Shown: positions 1 through 11,855, numbered from the stretch's first letter. The stretch: 64,000 bases of DNA from Nocardia asteroides (GCA_019930625.1 CP082844.1:7006001-7070000); one strand, 5' to 3'. Notes: a model not told the origin generated them from the sequence alone. Made by a program: numbers and translations.

Positions 1-1
1 G

Positions 2-358
2 CGCCTCGCCGGATGCGAGTTCGGCTCCGCCGCGGCAACCTACGACTACGCGCGGTTCGGCGACCACGCCCGCCGGATGCTCGACCTCAGCACCGGAGAG
101 TTCCGGGCGGAGTTCGAGAACTTTCGCGCCAACATCCAGTCCAGCGCTGAGGCCGCGCACACCCGGGCCGAGGCCGAGTCCGCCGACTGCCGCATCGTCT
201 CCGGCGACGACTACCGGGCCGAGGTGGACGTCGACGTGGTGCGGACAGTGACCAGCGACGAAACCGACGGTCTTCCCCAGACCGGCCGCATCTCGATGAC
301 CGTGACGGTGGACAACGTCGACGGGCGCTGGTTGGTCAGCAAAGTCCGGTCGCACTGA
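2..358 (+). CDS. Mce-associated membrane protein, 3' end only
   Basis: The frame is open from the window edge to the TGA at 356-358, so only about 118 C-terminal residues are present. The tail has the pattern of Mce-associated (Mas) proteins: a TYDYARFGDHARRMLDLSTGEF stretch spanning residues about 13-34 of the visible part, followed by a small NTF2-like beta domain ending in DGRWLVSKV. Proteins of this family have an N-terminal membrane helix (outside the window) and an extracytoplasmic domain, and accompany Mce lipid or sterol importers. No mce gene is visible here, so the importer it serves cannot be named. It converges on hisH, with a hairpin between them. Confidence 0.7.
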   Translation, partial: RLAGCEFGSAAATYDYARFGDHARRMLDLSTGEFRAEFENFRANIQSSAEAAHTRAEAESADCRIVSGDDYRAEVDVDVVRTVTSDETDGLPQTGRISMTVTVDNVDGRWLVSKVRSH

Positions 359-365
359 CCCGGCG

Positions 366-400
366 GGCGGGTCCCGCGCTTTCGGTGCGCGGGATCCGCC
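366..400. terminator. Bidirectional hairpin terminator
   Basis: A 14-base arm at 366-379 (GGCGGGTCCCGCGC) pairs with 387-400 (GCGCGGGATCCGCC) with one G-T wobble and a 7-base loop. It lies between two convergent genes, the Mce-associated gene and hisH, and has no long T tract, as is usual in high-GC actinomycetes. That it terminates both transcripts is inferred from position and stem strength. Confidence 0.7.
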
Positions 401-1036
401 CTACAGCGAGTTCACCCAGTTGCGCAGCAGGTGCGCGCCCGCGTCACCGGACTTCTCCGGGTGGAACTGGGTGGCCGAGAGCGCACCGTTCTCCACCGCC
501 GCCAGGAACGGCACCCCGTGCTCGGCCCAGGTCAGCTTGGGGGCGGCGAAGTGCTCGCTGGACGGCAGATCCCAGGTCTGCGCGGCGTAGGAGTGCACGA
601 AGTAGAAGCGGGTGTCGACGTCGAGACCCGCGAACAGGACGCTGTCGGCCGGGGCGGAGACGGTGTTCCATCCCATGTGCGGCAGCACCGGCGCGGACAG
701 CCGGTCGACCGTGCCGGGCCATTCGGCGCACCCGTCGGTCTCCTCGCCGAACTCGACGCCACGCTCGAACAGGATCTGCATGCCCACGCAGATGCCGAGC
801 ACCGGACGCCCGCCTGCCAGCCGCTGACCGATCAGGCGCTCGCCGCGCACCCCGCGCAGCCCCGCCATGCACGCGGCGAAAGCCCCGACGCCGGGCACCA
901 CCAGACCGTCGGCGGCCAGCACGACCTGCGGGTCCGCGGTCACCTCGACGTGCGCGCCCGCCCTGGCCAGCGCCCGTTCGGCCGAGTGCAGGTTGCCCGA
1001 GCCGTAGTCGAGCAGGGCCACGGATTTCGCGCTCAC
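401..1036 (-). CDS. hisH: Imidazole glycerol phosphate synthase subunit HisH
   Basis: Glutamine amidotransferase subunit of IGP synthase, 211 aa. It supplies ammonia to HisF to convert PRFAR into imidazole glycerol phosphate and AICAR. The class I glutaminase triad is visible: nucleophile Cys83 in GICVGMQ, and His192 and Glu194 in FHPEKSG. The GTG start at 1034-1036 overlaps the hisB stop as GTGA, so the two are translationally coupled. It is the last gene of the hisDCBH run. The usual actinobacterial followers hisA/priA and hisF do not come next; a convergent Mce-associated gene does. HisF must be encoded elsewhere. Confidence 0.95.
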   Translation of the reverse strand: MSAKSVALLDYGSGNLHSAERALARAGAHVEVTADPQVVLAADGLVVPGVGAFAACMAGLRGVRGERLIGQRLAGGRPVLGICVGMQILFERGVEFGEETDGCAEWPGTVDRLSAPVLPHMGWNTVSAPADSVLFAGLDVDTRFYFVHSYAAQTWDLPSSEHFAAPKLTWAEHGVPFLAAVENGALSATQFHPEKSGDAGAHLLRNWVNSL

Positions 1037-1647
1037 AGCGCTCCCTTCGTCGACGGGACCCCGCTCACCCGCAGGTCGGGTTCCACCGCGGCGCGCAGCG
1101 CGCGCGCCACCGCCTTGAACTCGGCCTCGGTGACATGGTGCTGGTCGCGGCCGTAGAGCACCCGGACGTGCAGGGCGATGCGCGCGTTCGACGCGATCGA
1201 CTCGAACACGTGGCGATTGAGCACGGTGGAGTACGGCGCGCCGGGACCGGACCCGGGAATCACCGCGTGCAGCAGATGATCCGGCTCACCGGTGTGCACG
1301 CAGTAGGGGCGGCCGGACACGTCGACCGCGGCGTGCGCCAGCGTCTCGTCCATCGGGATGTAGGCGTCACCGAAGCGACGGATACCCGCTTTGTCCCCCA
1401 GCGCCTTGCCGAGCGCCTGACCGAATACGATCGCGGTGTCCTCGACCGTGTGATGCGCCTCGATCTCGATGTCGCCCTCCGCGCGCACGGTCAGATCGAA
1501 ACTCGCGTGCGCGCCGAGCGCGGTGAGCATGTGGTCGTAGAACGGGACGCCGGTGGCGATCTCGGTCTTGCCGGTGCCGTCCAGATCCAGTTCCACGACG
1601 ATGCTGGATTCCTTGGTGACCCGCTCCACCCGGGCGGTCCTACTCAT
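1033..1647 (-). CDS. hisB: Imidazoleglycerol-phosphate dehydratase HisB
   Basis: Dehydrates IGP to imidazole acetol phosphate, the sixth step of histidine synthesis. The monofunctional family signature is clear: GVPFYDHML near the N-terminus and the metal-binding HHTVEDTAI and second histidine-rich segments. The start is ambiguous: TTG at 1659, ATG at 1653 and ATG at 1647 are in frame and none has a good ribosome binding site. I chose 1647 because MSRTARVER matches the usual length before the conserved ARVER segment. Cytoplasmic. It lies about 45 bases after hisC and its stop overlaps the hisH start. Confidence 0.93.
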   Translation of the reverse strand: MSRTARVERVTKESSIVVELDLDGTGKTEIATGVPFYDHMLTALGAHASFDLTVRAEGDIEIEAHHTVEDTAIVFGQALGKALGDKAGIRRFGDAYIPMDETLAHAAVDVSGRPYCVHTGEPDHLLHAVIPGSGPGAPYSTVLNRHVFESIASNARIALHVRVLYGRDQHHVTEAEFKAVARALRAAVEPDLRVSGVPSTKGAL

Positions 1648-1692
1648 GCTCATGTCCAATCGGGTTGTCGCCGAGGGCTTCCCGGCGCTGGT

Positions 1693-4209
<2,517 letters not shown>

Positions 4210-4412
4210 CTACCAGCCTAGTGGGCCGACGCCAGCCGTTATCCGCGTGGTCCGGGCGGTCGGCGCGCGCCGGACCCGTGTGCGCAGGTCCGCCCCTCGG
4301 GAGCGTTCCTGGAGTGCGGCGAAGTGTGTCGCCGCTCTCGTCCGAGGCCGACCCGCGCTGGTCTCCCGGCGATGTGCCGGATGCCCCGGCACGACGACCA
4401 GTAGCAGGTCGT

Positions 4413-6020
4413 CTACTTGGTGTCGCTGTCGATGAGCAGACGCCCGCCCGAGCTGATCACCCGCAGCGTCAGGCTCTTGGTCTGGCCCTCGACCGTGATG
4501 CTGGCCAGCCGCATGTCGACCGACCCGTCGTCGTTGTTCGTCCGCCTCGCGGCCTCGATGGTGTTGAAGTCGTCGATGGTCCGCGCGTCCCAGTACTGCC
4601 GGAAGGCCTGCTCGCTGCCATAGGTCTTCTGCGCCGCCGGTGTCAGCAGTGCCCACGACCCGGACGGATTGGTATAGAAGTCCTCCACCAGGCGACCCGC
4701 CGACCCGATGTCGACGCGCTCGCCGGAGCTGGGGGTGCGTCCCAGCTCGGCCGCGACGGTCGAGGTGGTCCCGGGCCTGGTCGTCGAACTCACCGACGGC
4801 GGGCTCGCCTGCGGACCCGGCGAATCGGAGTCGGACTGAGTGAACGCGCTGATCAACAGCGCGGAGACGGCGGCGACCGCGCCGACGAGTGCGCCGATCA
4901 GCACCGCGCGCCGTTTGCCCGCGGGCCGCTGCTGCGGTTGCGGGCGCGGCTGCGCCATGGTGCGTGGATGGGCCGCGGTGTCCGGGTGCGCGGGCCGCGC
5001 GGGCGCGGGGCGGGGACGCGGCTGACGCTCGGTGGGCGTGTAGGGCGCCGACGCCATCGCCGACGGCCGCAGCGCGCGGGTCGCCGATTCGGGCTCACCC
5101 GCCCTCGGGCGGGTGAACGCTTCGCTGGCAGGCACGAACCCGGCGGCCACCGGCGCGGGACCGGCGTCGGCGAACGCGGCGAGGTGATCGCGCGCCGCCC
5201 GCATGCTCGGACGCTCGGAGGGCTCGGGGCTGAGCAGGTCGAGCAGGAAATCCGTTGCGGGACCGGCGTTGCGCGGTTCGCTCAGCTGGCCGTTCGCGGC
5301 GGCGTAGAGCACCGCCAGCGGATTGGAGCCCGCGCCGTAGGGCGGTTCGCCCTCCAGCGCGTGAAACAGCGTGGCACCCAAGGCGAAGACGTCGGATGCC
5401 GGACTGGGATCGGAGCCGCGGGCGACCTCCGGCGCGAGATAGGCTGCGGTGCCGCAGATCAGCCCGGTCTCGGTGAGGGTGACGTCGCCGGTCGCGCGGG
5501 AGATGCCGAAGTCGGTGATCTTCACCGTGCCGTGATCGTCGAGCAGGATGTTGCCCGGCTTCACGTCGCGGTGCACGATGCCCGCCTGGTGCGCGGCGAT
5601 CAGGGCCGAGGCCACCTGCTCGCCGATCCGGGCGACCTGGGTCAGCTGCAGGGTGCCCTGCGCGCCGATCACCGCCGCGAGGCTCTTGGACTTGAGGTAT
5701 TCCATCACCAGGCAGGGATCGCCCTCGTGCTCGGTGATGTCGAACACGACGATCGCGTTCGGATGCTGGAAGCGGGCGGCGTTGCGGGCCTCCCGAATCG
5801 CGCGCTGGCGCACCACAACGCGCTCGGCCTCGGGAAGGCTCGGCTGGATGTGGATCTGCTTGACGGCCACGGAGCGCTGGAGGCGTTCGTCGACGGCACG
5901 CCAGACCACGCCCGTGCCGCCGCTACCAATCCGCTCGACCAGGCGGTAATGCTCCGCGATCAACTGACCGGTATCGATGGCGCCTACTCCGAACCTTCTC
6001 GAAATCGTGACATCCCGCAT
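4413..6020 (-). CDS. Transmembrane Ser/Thr protein kinase (PknB-type)
   Basis: 535 aa. The N-terminal kinase domain (about residues 25-280) has the glycine loop GSGGTGVV, catalytic Lys54 in AVKQI, HRDVKPGN, DFG in ITDFGIS and CGTAAYLAPEV, so it should be active. A proline-rich linker follows (about 320-375), then one membrane helix (AVLIGALVGAVAAVSALLIS) and an extracytoplasmic domain of about 125 residues that lacks PASTA repeats and resembles small NTF2-like or lumazine-type sensor domains only loosely. The external domain probably senses the signal, but the ligand is unknown. The next gene upstream is a lipoprotein PBP, so a role in envelope control is possible. Confidence 0.9.
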   Translation of the reverse strand: MRDVTISRRFGVGAIDTGQLIAEHYRLVERIGSGGTGVVWRAVDERLQRSVAVKQIHIQPSLPEAERVVVRQRAIREARNAARFQHPNAIVVFDITEHEGDPCLVMEYLKSKSLAAVIGAQGTLQLTQVARIGEQVASALIAAHQAGIVHRDVKPGNILLDDHGTVKITDFGISRATGDVTLTETGLICGTAAYLAPEVARGSDPSPASDVFALGATLFHALEGEPPYGAGSNPLAVLYAAANGQLSEPRNAGPATDFLLDLLSPEPSERPSMRAARDHLAAFADAGPAPVAAGFVPASEAFTRPRAGEPESATRALRPSAMASAPYTPTERQPRPRPAPARPAHPDTAAHPRTMAQPRPQPQQRPAGKRRAVLIGALVGAVAAVSALLISAFTQSDSDSPGPQASPPSVSSTTRPGTTSTVAAELGRTPSSGERVDIGSAGRLVEDFYTNPSGSWALLTPAAQKTYGSEQAFRQYWDARTIDDFNTIEAARRTNNDDGSVDMRLASITVEGQTKSLTLRVISSGGRLLIDSDTK

Positions 6021-6119
6021 ATTGATTACTCACGCGGTCCGGGGATGAGTGTAGCTGGCTTCGGAATGCTCGCACGCGTCAGCCGGGCCTTCGTGTGCGC
6101 CCGAATCGCACGAAACGGA

Positions 6120-7871
6120 CTATCCGCGCGCCCGCAGCATCCGGCCCGCCGCGTCCACCGCGGGCGCCGAACTGCTCGCGTCGCTGATGAACACGGCAAA
6201 TGCCAGGTCGCCGTCGATGCCGACGAACCAGCCGTGCGCGTGCGCGTCATCGATGTACTCCGCGGTGCCGGTTTTGCCGAGCACGCCGGGGATGTCGCGC
6301 AATTGTGTCGCGGTGCCGTCGGTGATCGTCTCACGCATCATGGCTTTCAGCTGGTCGGCGACCTGCGGCGGCAGCGCGTCCGGGGTCCGGTCCGGAGTGC
6401 CCGGCCTGCCCGCGACGAGGGTGGGCGCGGGCGCCGCGCCGCGGGCGATGGAGGCGGCGACCAGCGCCATTCCGAACGGCGACGCTGTCACCTGCCCTTG
6501 ACCGATCGCCGACTCCACCCGCAGCGCGGAGGTGCCGGCCGGTGGCACTTTTCCGGTGACGGTGGTCAGGCCCGGTGTGACGTAATCGATCCCGAGTCCC
6601 AGTTGTGCCGCCGCTTTCGTCAGCGCGTCGGCGGGCAATAGCACGGCCAGGGCGCCCATCGTGGTGTTGCAGGAGCGGGCGAACGCGGTGTGCAACGGGA
6701 CCGATCCCAGATCGAAGTTGTTGTCGTTGGGGATGCGACGGCCCTCGATGTCCGCGGTGCCCGGGCAGGGCAGCACGGTGTCGGGTGTCACGGTTCCCGC
6801 CTGCAACGCGGCGGAGACGGTGACCGTCTTGAACGTCGAACCCGGCGGGTAGAGCCCGGTCAGCGCGATCGGGCCCTGCGCGTCGGCGGCGGCGTTCTGC
6901 GCCATCGCGACGACGTCGCCGGTCGAGGGCCGCAGGGCGACGATCGCGGCGGGCTGGGCGACCGGGGCCAAGGCCGCCTCGGCCGCGCGCTGCAGGCCGG
7001 GATCCAGCGTGGTGGCGATGTCGGCGGTGGGCCTGGGGTCGGTTCCGGCGACGCGCTGGGTGCCCTGGGGCGTCTGGGCGCGCACCGCCCATCCGGCGTT
7101 CGCGTCGGCGGACTCCTGCCACAACTCGGCCAGTCCGGACAGGGTCGGTCCGGACAGGGCCTTGTCGGTCGTCAGCAACCGGGTCTGCGGCGCGAGGGTG
7201 ACGCCCGGCAGCGCGGTCAGGCGATCCCGGATCGCGGCGAGGTCTGTCTCGCGCAGGGTGATCGCGGTGATCGGTTTTCCTTGCGCCGCGGCCAGTTCCG
7301 CTTGCAGCGACTGCGGGGTGACGCCGGGTGCGAGCGGGCCGAGCAGGTCCGCGACCGCGGAGAGGTCGGCGCCGGAGCCGACGTTCACCAGCGTGACGAT
7401 CTGCTCGGTCATCAATTCGCCGCCGGCGGCGTCGAGTACGCGGGCAGGTCTCGGATAGACCCTGCTGTAGCTCAACGGGCCCGCGTCCAGTCCGGGGGCG
7501 ACCGTGGCCGGATTCCACTTCACCCGCCATCCCGCCCCGTCGTCGCGCGCGGCGCCGTTGGTGGTGTAGGTCCACTCGGACTTGCCGTCCGCGCCCAGCT
7601 TCCAGGTGGCGGCCAGCGCGAAGTCGTTCTCGTCGGCCGAGCGGACCTCGAAGCGCACGTCCTGGCCGAGCCCGTCGTAGAGCGCGTCGAGGGTCTCGGC
7701 GGCCTGGGCCGGGTTGTCGGTGAGCGCGGCGGCCGCGGGGATGTCGTCGCGGTTGAGCGCGTCGGCGAACTGGCCGGCGACGGTGTCGGGCTGGTCCGGG
7801 CCGGACGAGCAGGCGGCGAGCACGAGCATCGGTGCGGCGAACAGGACGAGAGATTTCCGGTTGGTACGCAC
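6120..7871 (-). CDS. Penicillin-binding lipoprotein (transpeptidase)
   Basis: 583 aa, homologous to the mycobacterial PbpLipo (Rv2864c) type of class B PBP. A lipoprotein signal ends at the lipobox LAAC with Cys21. An NTF2-like MecA-N domain covers about residues 27-135, followed by a dimerisation-type region. The transpeptidase domain has all three motifs: S345-T-F-K, S400-C-N, and K533-T-G. It should cross-link peptidoglycan outside the membrane and bind beta-lactams. The nat gene ends 36 bases upstream on the same strand, so the two may be co-transcribed. Confidence 0.93.
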   Translation of the reverse strand: MRTNRKSLVLFAAPMLVLAACSSGPDQPDTVAGQFADALNRDDIPAAAALTDNPAQAAETLDALYDGLGQDVRFEVRSADENDFALAATWKLGADGKSEWTYTTNGAARDDGAGWRVKWNPATVAPGLDAGPLSYSRVYPRPARVLDAAGGELMTEQIVTLVNVGSGADLSAVADLLGPLAPGVTPQSLQAELAAAQGKPITAITLRETDLAAIRDRLTALPGVTLAPQTRLLTTDKALSGPTLSGLAELWQESADANAGWAVRAQTPQGTQRVAGTDPRPTADIATTLDPGLQRAAEAALAPVAQPAAIVALRPSTGDVVAMAQNAAADAQGPIALTGLYPPGSTFKTVTVSAALQAGTVTPDTVLPCPGTADIEGRRIPNDNNFDLGSVPLHTAFARSCNTTMGALAVLLPADALTKAAAQLGLGIDYVTPGLTTVTGKVPPAGTSALRVESAIGQGQVTASPFGMALVAASIARGAAPAPTLVAGRPGTPDRTPDALPPQVADQLKAMMRETITDGTATQLRDIPGVLGKTGTAEYIDDAHAHGWFVGIDGDLAFAVFISDASSSAPAVDAAGRMLRARG

Positions 7872-7907
7872 GCGCTCGACCTTATCCGGCCGTGGCGGAT
7901 CGCGATC

Positions 7908-8774
7908 TCAGTCGCGCGACCAGGGCGCCTGCGCGAGGGCGGCGGCGTCGGCGTCGGCGAGGTCGATGTCGAACACTTCGGCGAGGATCTTGGGCAACTC
8001 GGTGGGCGCCAGCTCTCTCGTGTCGCTCGTGCCGTCGGGGTACTCGGTGACGAACGTGGTGCCGTCCAGCACGTGATGCACCTCCGGGTGGAAACGCTGC
8101 ACATAGGGCCGGGTGGTGAAGGGGGAACGCGGCGAGGTCGACACGAAGTGATTGCCGACGGCGTAGTCGATGCGGTACTGCGGATTCACGGTGAAGCTGT
8201 GCCGGTCGATCCAGCCTTCGCGGCCGTACTGGTGCAGCACCCACAGCTCGGAATCCAGCTCCCCGCGCGTGCGCTCCAGCCGGAACTTCCATTCTCCCGC
8301 CGCGAATTCTCCGGTCTCGCCGGACAATTCGAAGGGCACGAGCGGTCCGGCGCCGAAGCCGACGTCGCACAGCCACACCCGGTCGTCGTCGGCGGTCGTC
8401 ACGCGCAGCAAGGCGTGGGTGGCGGGCCGCAATCCCGCGCCCGCACCCATGCTCACCCGGCCGCTGAGTCCGGTGACGCCGAAGCCGAGCCGTTCCAGTG
8501 CGGCCGCGAACAGTCCGACGTTCTCGTAGCAGTAGCCGCCGCGCCGGCGGCGCACCATCTTGTCCTGCAGGGTAGCCAGGTCGAGCGGGATCGTCCTGCC
8601 CAGGATGATCTCGAGGTTCTCGAACGGGATCGCGGTGGTGTGCGCCCGCACCAGTTCGTGCAGCGTCCGGACGGTGGGAGCGCACTCGCCGTCGAAACCG
8701 ATCCGGGCCAGATAGGCGTCCAGGTCGAGTTCGGCTCCGTTCCAGTGGTAGGCCGGGTCGGCCGGTTTGCTCAT
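7908..8774 (-). CDS. nat: Arylamine N-acetyltransferase
   Basis: 288 aa. Transfers acetyl or propionyl from CoA to arylamines and hydrazines, including isoniazid-type compounds in mycobacteria. The Cys-His-Asp triad is complete: Cys82 in RGGYCYEN, His120 in PATHALL and Asp137 in LCDVGFG. In mycobacteria nat lies in a sterol-degradation cluster; here it sits between a PBP gene and a secreted esterase, so the context gives no support for a sterol role. Cytoplasmic. Confidence 0.95.
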   Translation of the reverse strand: MSKPADPAYHWNGAELDLDAYLARIGFDGECAPTVRTLHELVRAHTTAIPFENLEIILGRTIPLDLATLQDKMVRRRRGGYCYENVGLFAAALERLGFGVTGLSGRVSMGAGAGLRPATHALLRVTTADDDRVWLCDVGFGAGPLVPFELSGETGEFAAGEWKFRLERTRGELDSELWVLHQYGREGWIDRHSFTVNPQYRIDYAVGNHFVSTSPRSPFTTRPYVQRFHPEVHHVLDGTTFVTEYPDGTSDTRELAPTELPKILAEVFDIDLADADAAALAQAPWSRD

Positions 8775-8847
8775 CGCGTCCTCGCTTCGTCGGTCGGTTT
8801 TTTTCGGTCAACCGCACCGGGACGCGATCATGTTCCCGGCCGCCGCC

Positions 8848-9849
8848 TCATGCCGCGCACTTCGCACCCGGCGGGGCGGGCGGGGTGGTGACGACGCCGT
8901 GCGCGACGTCCACGAGGTAGTCGCGATCCGGGCCGTCGACCGGTTCCGCGCCGAGCAGCAGGCGCTCGACGACGCAGCCGCCTTCGAAGAAGGCCGGGCC
9001 GACGCTGTGGTCGCCCGGGACCACGCGCCCGTTCAGGTCGCGCCCGGTGACGACGGTGTACATCGAAGTGGGCTTGCCCGCGGCGACGAGCCCGGCGCGC
9101 ATCTCGACGCTCGTGGCGTAGGGCACCACGTCGTCGGCGGTGCCGTGGACGAGGAACGCGCGCCGCACGTCCATCCGGGCGGCCAGCAGTGCGGGCGAGC
9201 GTTCGACGTAGGCGAGCGGACAGGCCGCGGGCGGGCAACCACCCGCGTCGCGCTCGATCTGCGCGGGCAGCGCCGGATCGACGGCCACCGCGCCCAGCCA
9301 CATCGTGAAATCGTCGGCGGGACCGTAGTTGTCGACCCAGTAGTCGAACATCCCGCGCGGACCGTGCGCCACCGCGAGACCACTGGTGATGCCGCCCTGG
9401 CTCCAGCCCCACAGCACCGTGCGCGTGATCGAGCGGTGGCTCTGCCGGTACCACTCGGTCGCGGCGACGATGTCGCGCCAGCCCGCCCACAGATTCCACT
9501 CGCCGGTGCGCCATACGCTGTCCGCGGAACGCAGATCCATCGACAGGATCGGAGTAGCGGTGCGGCGCGCGATCGAGTCGAGATAGCCGGCGAAATCCGC
9601 CGACGACCCGTCGTGCCCGTGCACCGCGACCACCAGAGCCTGCGCCGCCACATCGCCCTCGGCGCACCGGTAGGGCTCGTACACCCGCCCGGTCGCCTCC
9701 TCCCCGTCCACGGTCACCGCCACCGGGTGGACAGCCACACCCCCGGCGCACACCTGATCCGCCGAAACCCGCGGCGCCGCAGAGGTTGTCATCACGAGCG
9801 CACCGACCAGCGCGCAGCACAGCACGAGTATCGGAGAGGCCTGGCGCAT
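8848..9849 (-). CDS. Secreted alpha/beta hydrolase (esterase)
   Basis: 333 aa with a Sec signal peptide (hydrophobic 7-25, cleavage near ASAAPRVSA). The mature part has the alpha/beta hydrolase nucleophile elbow GWSQGG with Ser150, the preceding VVAVHGHDG oxyanion segment, and a late HGTADDVVPY acid segment; the catalytic His is probably in GDHSVG. Several cysteines suggest disulfides, consistent with export. The fold resembles poly-specific esterases and small lipases; substrate unknown. Confidence 0.85.
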   Translation of the reverse strand: MRQASPILVLCCALVGALVMTTSAAPRVSADQVCAGGVAVHPVAVTVDGEEATGRVYEPYRCAEGDVAAQALVVAVHGHDGSSADFAGYLDSIARRTATPILSMDLRSADSVWRTGEWNLWAGWRDIVAATEWYRQSHRSITRTVLWGWSQGGITSGLAVAHGPRGMFDYWVDNYGPADDFTMWLGAVAVDPALPAQIERDAGGCPPAACPLAYVERSPALLAARMDVRRAFLVHGTADDVVPYATSVEMRAGLVAAGKPTSMYTVVTGRDLNGRVVPGDHSVGPAFFEGGCVVERLLLGAEPVDGPDRDYLVDVAHGVVTTPPAPPGAKCAA

Positions 9850-9861
9850 CCTCGGATGATG

Positions 9862-9980
9862 TCACGCCGTCGACGTGTCCCCGCGCAGACGCATCACGAC
9901 GAGCAGCCCGCCCGCGGCCGCCGCGACACCCACCACACGGCAGTCATCCCCGCGCTCAGCCCGTAGGCGGCGCCGAGAAA
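9862..9980 (-). pseudogene. Possible frameshifted C-terminal remnant of a membrane protein
   Basis: Reading the minus strand from 9980 gives FLGAAYGLSAGMTAV, and after a frame change near 9936 gives VVGVAAAAGGLLVVMRLRG followed by TSTA and a TGA at 9862-9864. Joined, they look like the last transmembrane helix and basic tail of a transporter such as an MFS protein. A TAG stop lies immediately upstream of the first piece and no start codon fits. It may be a relic, or chance hydrophobic translation in GC-rich DNA. Confidence 0.25.
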
Positions 9981-10125
9981 CTAGTAGGCAGCGGCCGAAC
10001 CGGCGGACTGATCCCGATTTTTGGGGGCAGGACCCGGCGTCCGCGCGCTGTTACGGTCCGGGTACTCATTTCGAGTCCGGACGGCACGGGTCCGCGCGTT
10101 CGGACGTCTTCTCATGGAGTCAGCC

Positions 10126-10611
10126 ATGACCATCGCACCTCGCCGCATTCCCGACGCGACCCTGATCAGCACGCTGGCGGAGACCGCCGCGACGTGGCGA
10201 GGCCAGCTGCTCGCGAAACGGAACGAGTTGCGGGGCGGAACTTTTCGAGACGCGGCGGTTGCCCTGTGCGCGTGGATCGCGGTGACCGACGGCCCTGCCG
10301 CGGGCGGCGACCGCGCCACCGTCGCCGAGTTCGTCACGGCCGACCCGGTTCTGCGGAATTTCCCGGTCGACGACCTGCGTGCGCTGTTCGAGGACAACTG
10401 CAATCGGCTGGCGAACAATCCGGTCCTCGGCTGCGCGCACGTGTTGCGGCAGATCGCCAAAGCGGCGGACAAGCCCGCCGAAGCGGACGCGGTGGTCCGG
10501 ATCGGCATCCTGATCGGCAGCGGGGCCGGCGCCTGTGGCCCGGAGGCGATCGATGCCCTCCACGACGCCTGCCGGACCTTGCGGCTGGCTCCGGAGCACT
10601 TCGGCCTCTGA
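10126..10611 (+). CDS. TerB-like tellurite resistance family protein
   Basis: 161 aa, aligning along its length with TerB: FRDAAVALCAWIAV early, RNFPVDDLRALFE in the middle, and ADAVVRIGILIG then APEHFGL at the C-terminus. The ATG at 10126 is chosen because GGAG lies 6 bases upstream; an in-frame ATG at 10114 lacks that spacing. TerB proteins are small all-helical cytoplasmic proteins with acidic metal-binding sites. Here the SDG-type acidic clusters are partly lost (VTDGPAAGGD, GSGAGACGPE). No terZ, terD or terC gene lies nearby, so it is a solitary copy of uncertain function. Confidence 0.8.
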   Translation: MTIAPRRIPDATLISTLAETAATWRGQLLAKRNELRGGTFRDAAVALCAWIAVTDGPAAGGDRATVAEFVTADPVLRNFPVDDLRALFEDNCNRLANNPVLGCAHVLRQIAKAADKPAEADAVVRIGILIGSGAGACGPEAIDALHDACRTLRLAPEHFGL

Positions 10612-10636
10612 ATCCGCCGAACGCTACGATTCGCCT

Positions 10637-11815
10637 ATGCGTTCGATTGATGCCGCCGAGCGGCGCGCTCGGCTGGCGGTGCGGCACCGGCTCGCGACGC
10701 CCGAACGGTCCGGGCTGGTCGACGAGATCGCCCGTTCGCTGGTCGCCCTGCACGCGACCGATCCGGCGACCGTCTTCCTCTCGGTCGCGGCGCGTGGCAA
10801 GGGCCTCACGCCCGCGGATGTCGAACGGGCGCTCTATGAGGATCGTTCGCTGCTGCGGATGCTGGCCATGCGCCGCACCATGTTCGTGGCGCCGGTGGAC
10901 CTGGTGCCGATTCTCCAGGCCTCGTGCGCGGACGCCTTGGCGCACAAGCAGCGGCGCACCTACGGCAAGTACCTGGCGCAGGCCGGTATCGGGGACGGTG
11001 ACACGGCGGGCTGGTGGACCGAGGTCGAAGCCGAGACGCACAAAGCGTTGCTCGCCCGCGGCGCGGCCACCGGCGCGCAGCTGAGCAAGGACGTCCCCCG
11101 GTTGCGCACCCAGGTGAACACCGCGCCGGACAAGGCGTATTCGAAGCCGACGAACATCACCACCTGGGTGCTGGTGGCTCTGGGCTGCGAGGGCCGCATC
11201 GTGCGCGGGCGGCCGAACGGCAGCTGGGCCAGCAGTCGATACACCTGGGCGCCGATCGAGTCGTGGTTGCCCGGCGGCGTCCCGTCCGTCCCCGCCACCG
11301 CGGCTCGCGTAGAGCTGGTCCGCCGCTGGTTGCGCGCCTTCGGTCCCGCACCCGTGTCGGACGTCAAGTGGTGGACCGGATGGACTCTGGGCGAGGTTCG
11401 CGCGGCGCTCGGCGCGCTCGAGCTGGTCGAGGTCGACCTGGACGGCGTGACCGGTGTACTCCTGGCCGACGACGTGGAACCGGTCGCCGCGCCGGAACCC
11501 TGGGCGGCGCTGCTGCCGGCCCTGGATCCGACGCCGATGGGCTGGCAGGCGCGGGAGTGGTATCTCGGCCCCCACGCACCGAGCCTGTTCGATCGCAACG
11601 GGAACGTCGGACCCACCGTGTGGTGGGACGGACGGATCGTCGGCGGCTGGGCACAGCGCAAGGACGGCGAGATCGTCTACCGCCTCCTCGAAGACGTGGG
11701 AGCCGACGCCGACGCGCTGATCGCCGCGCAAGCGCAGCGCGTCGCCGAATGGTTCGGCGAGGTGCGCACCATTCCCCGGTTCCGGACACCACTGGAACGC
11801 GAGCTCACCGCCTGA
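10637..11815 (+). CDS. Winged-helix DNA-binding domain protein (HTH_42 family)
   Basis: 392 aa. It matches the HTH_42/YcaQ-like family: an N-terminal RRARLAVRHRL segment, LVALHATDPATVFLS, RTMFVAPVDL, and a C-terminal PALDPTPMGWQAREWYLGPH region. Relatives include the DNA glycosylase AlkZ/YcaQ that unhooks interstrand crosslinks, but many actinobacterial members are uncharacterised, so glycosylase activity should not be assumed. The ATG at 10637 was chosen because similarity to the family begins there. It starts about 25 bases after the TerB-like gene and may share its transcript. Confidence 0.85.
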   Translation: MRSIDAAERRARLAVRHRLATPERSGLVDEIARSLVALHATDPATVFLSVAARGKGLTPADVERALYEDRSLLRMLAMRRTMFVAPVDLVPILQASCADALAHKQRRTYGKYLAQAGIGDGDTAGWWTEVEAETHKALLARGAATGAQLSKDVPRLRTQVNTAPDKAYSKPTNITTWVLVALGCEGRIVRGRPNGSWASSRYTWAPIESWLPGGVPSVPATAARVELVRRWLRAFGPAPVSDVKWWTGWTLGEVRAALGALELVEVDLDGVTGVLLADDVEPVAAPEPWAALLPALDPTPMGWQAREWYLGPHAPSLFDRNGNVGPTVWWDGRIVGGWAQRKDGEIVYRLLEDVGADADALIAAQAQRVAEWFGEVRTIPRFRTPLERELTA

Positions 11816-11855
11816 CCGACCGGAGACCCGACCCGCACCGGGTAGTTTGAGCCGC

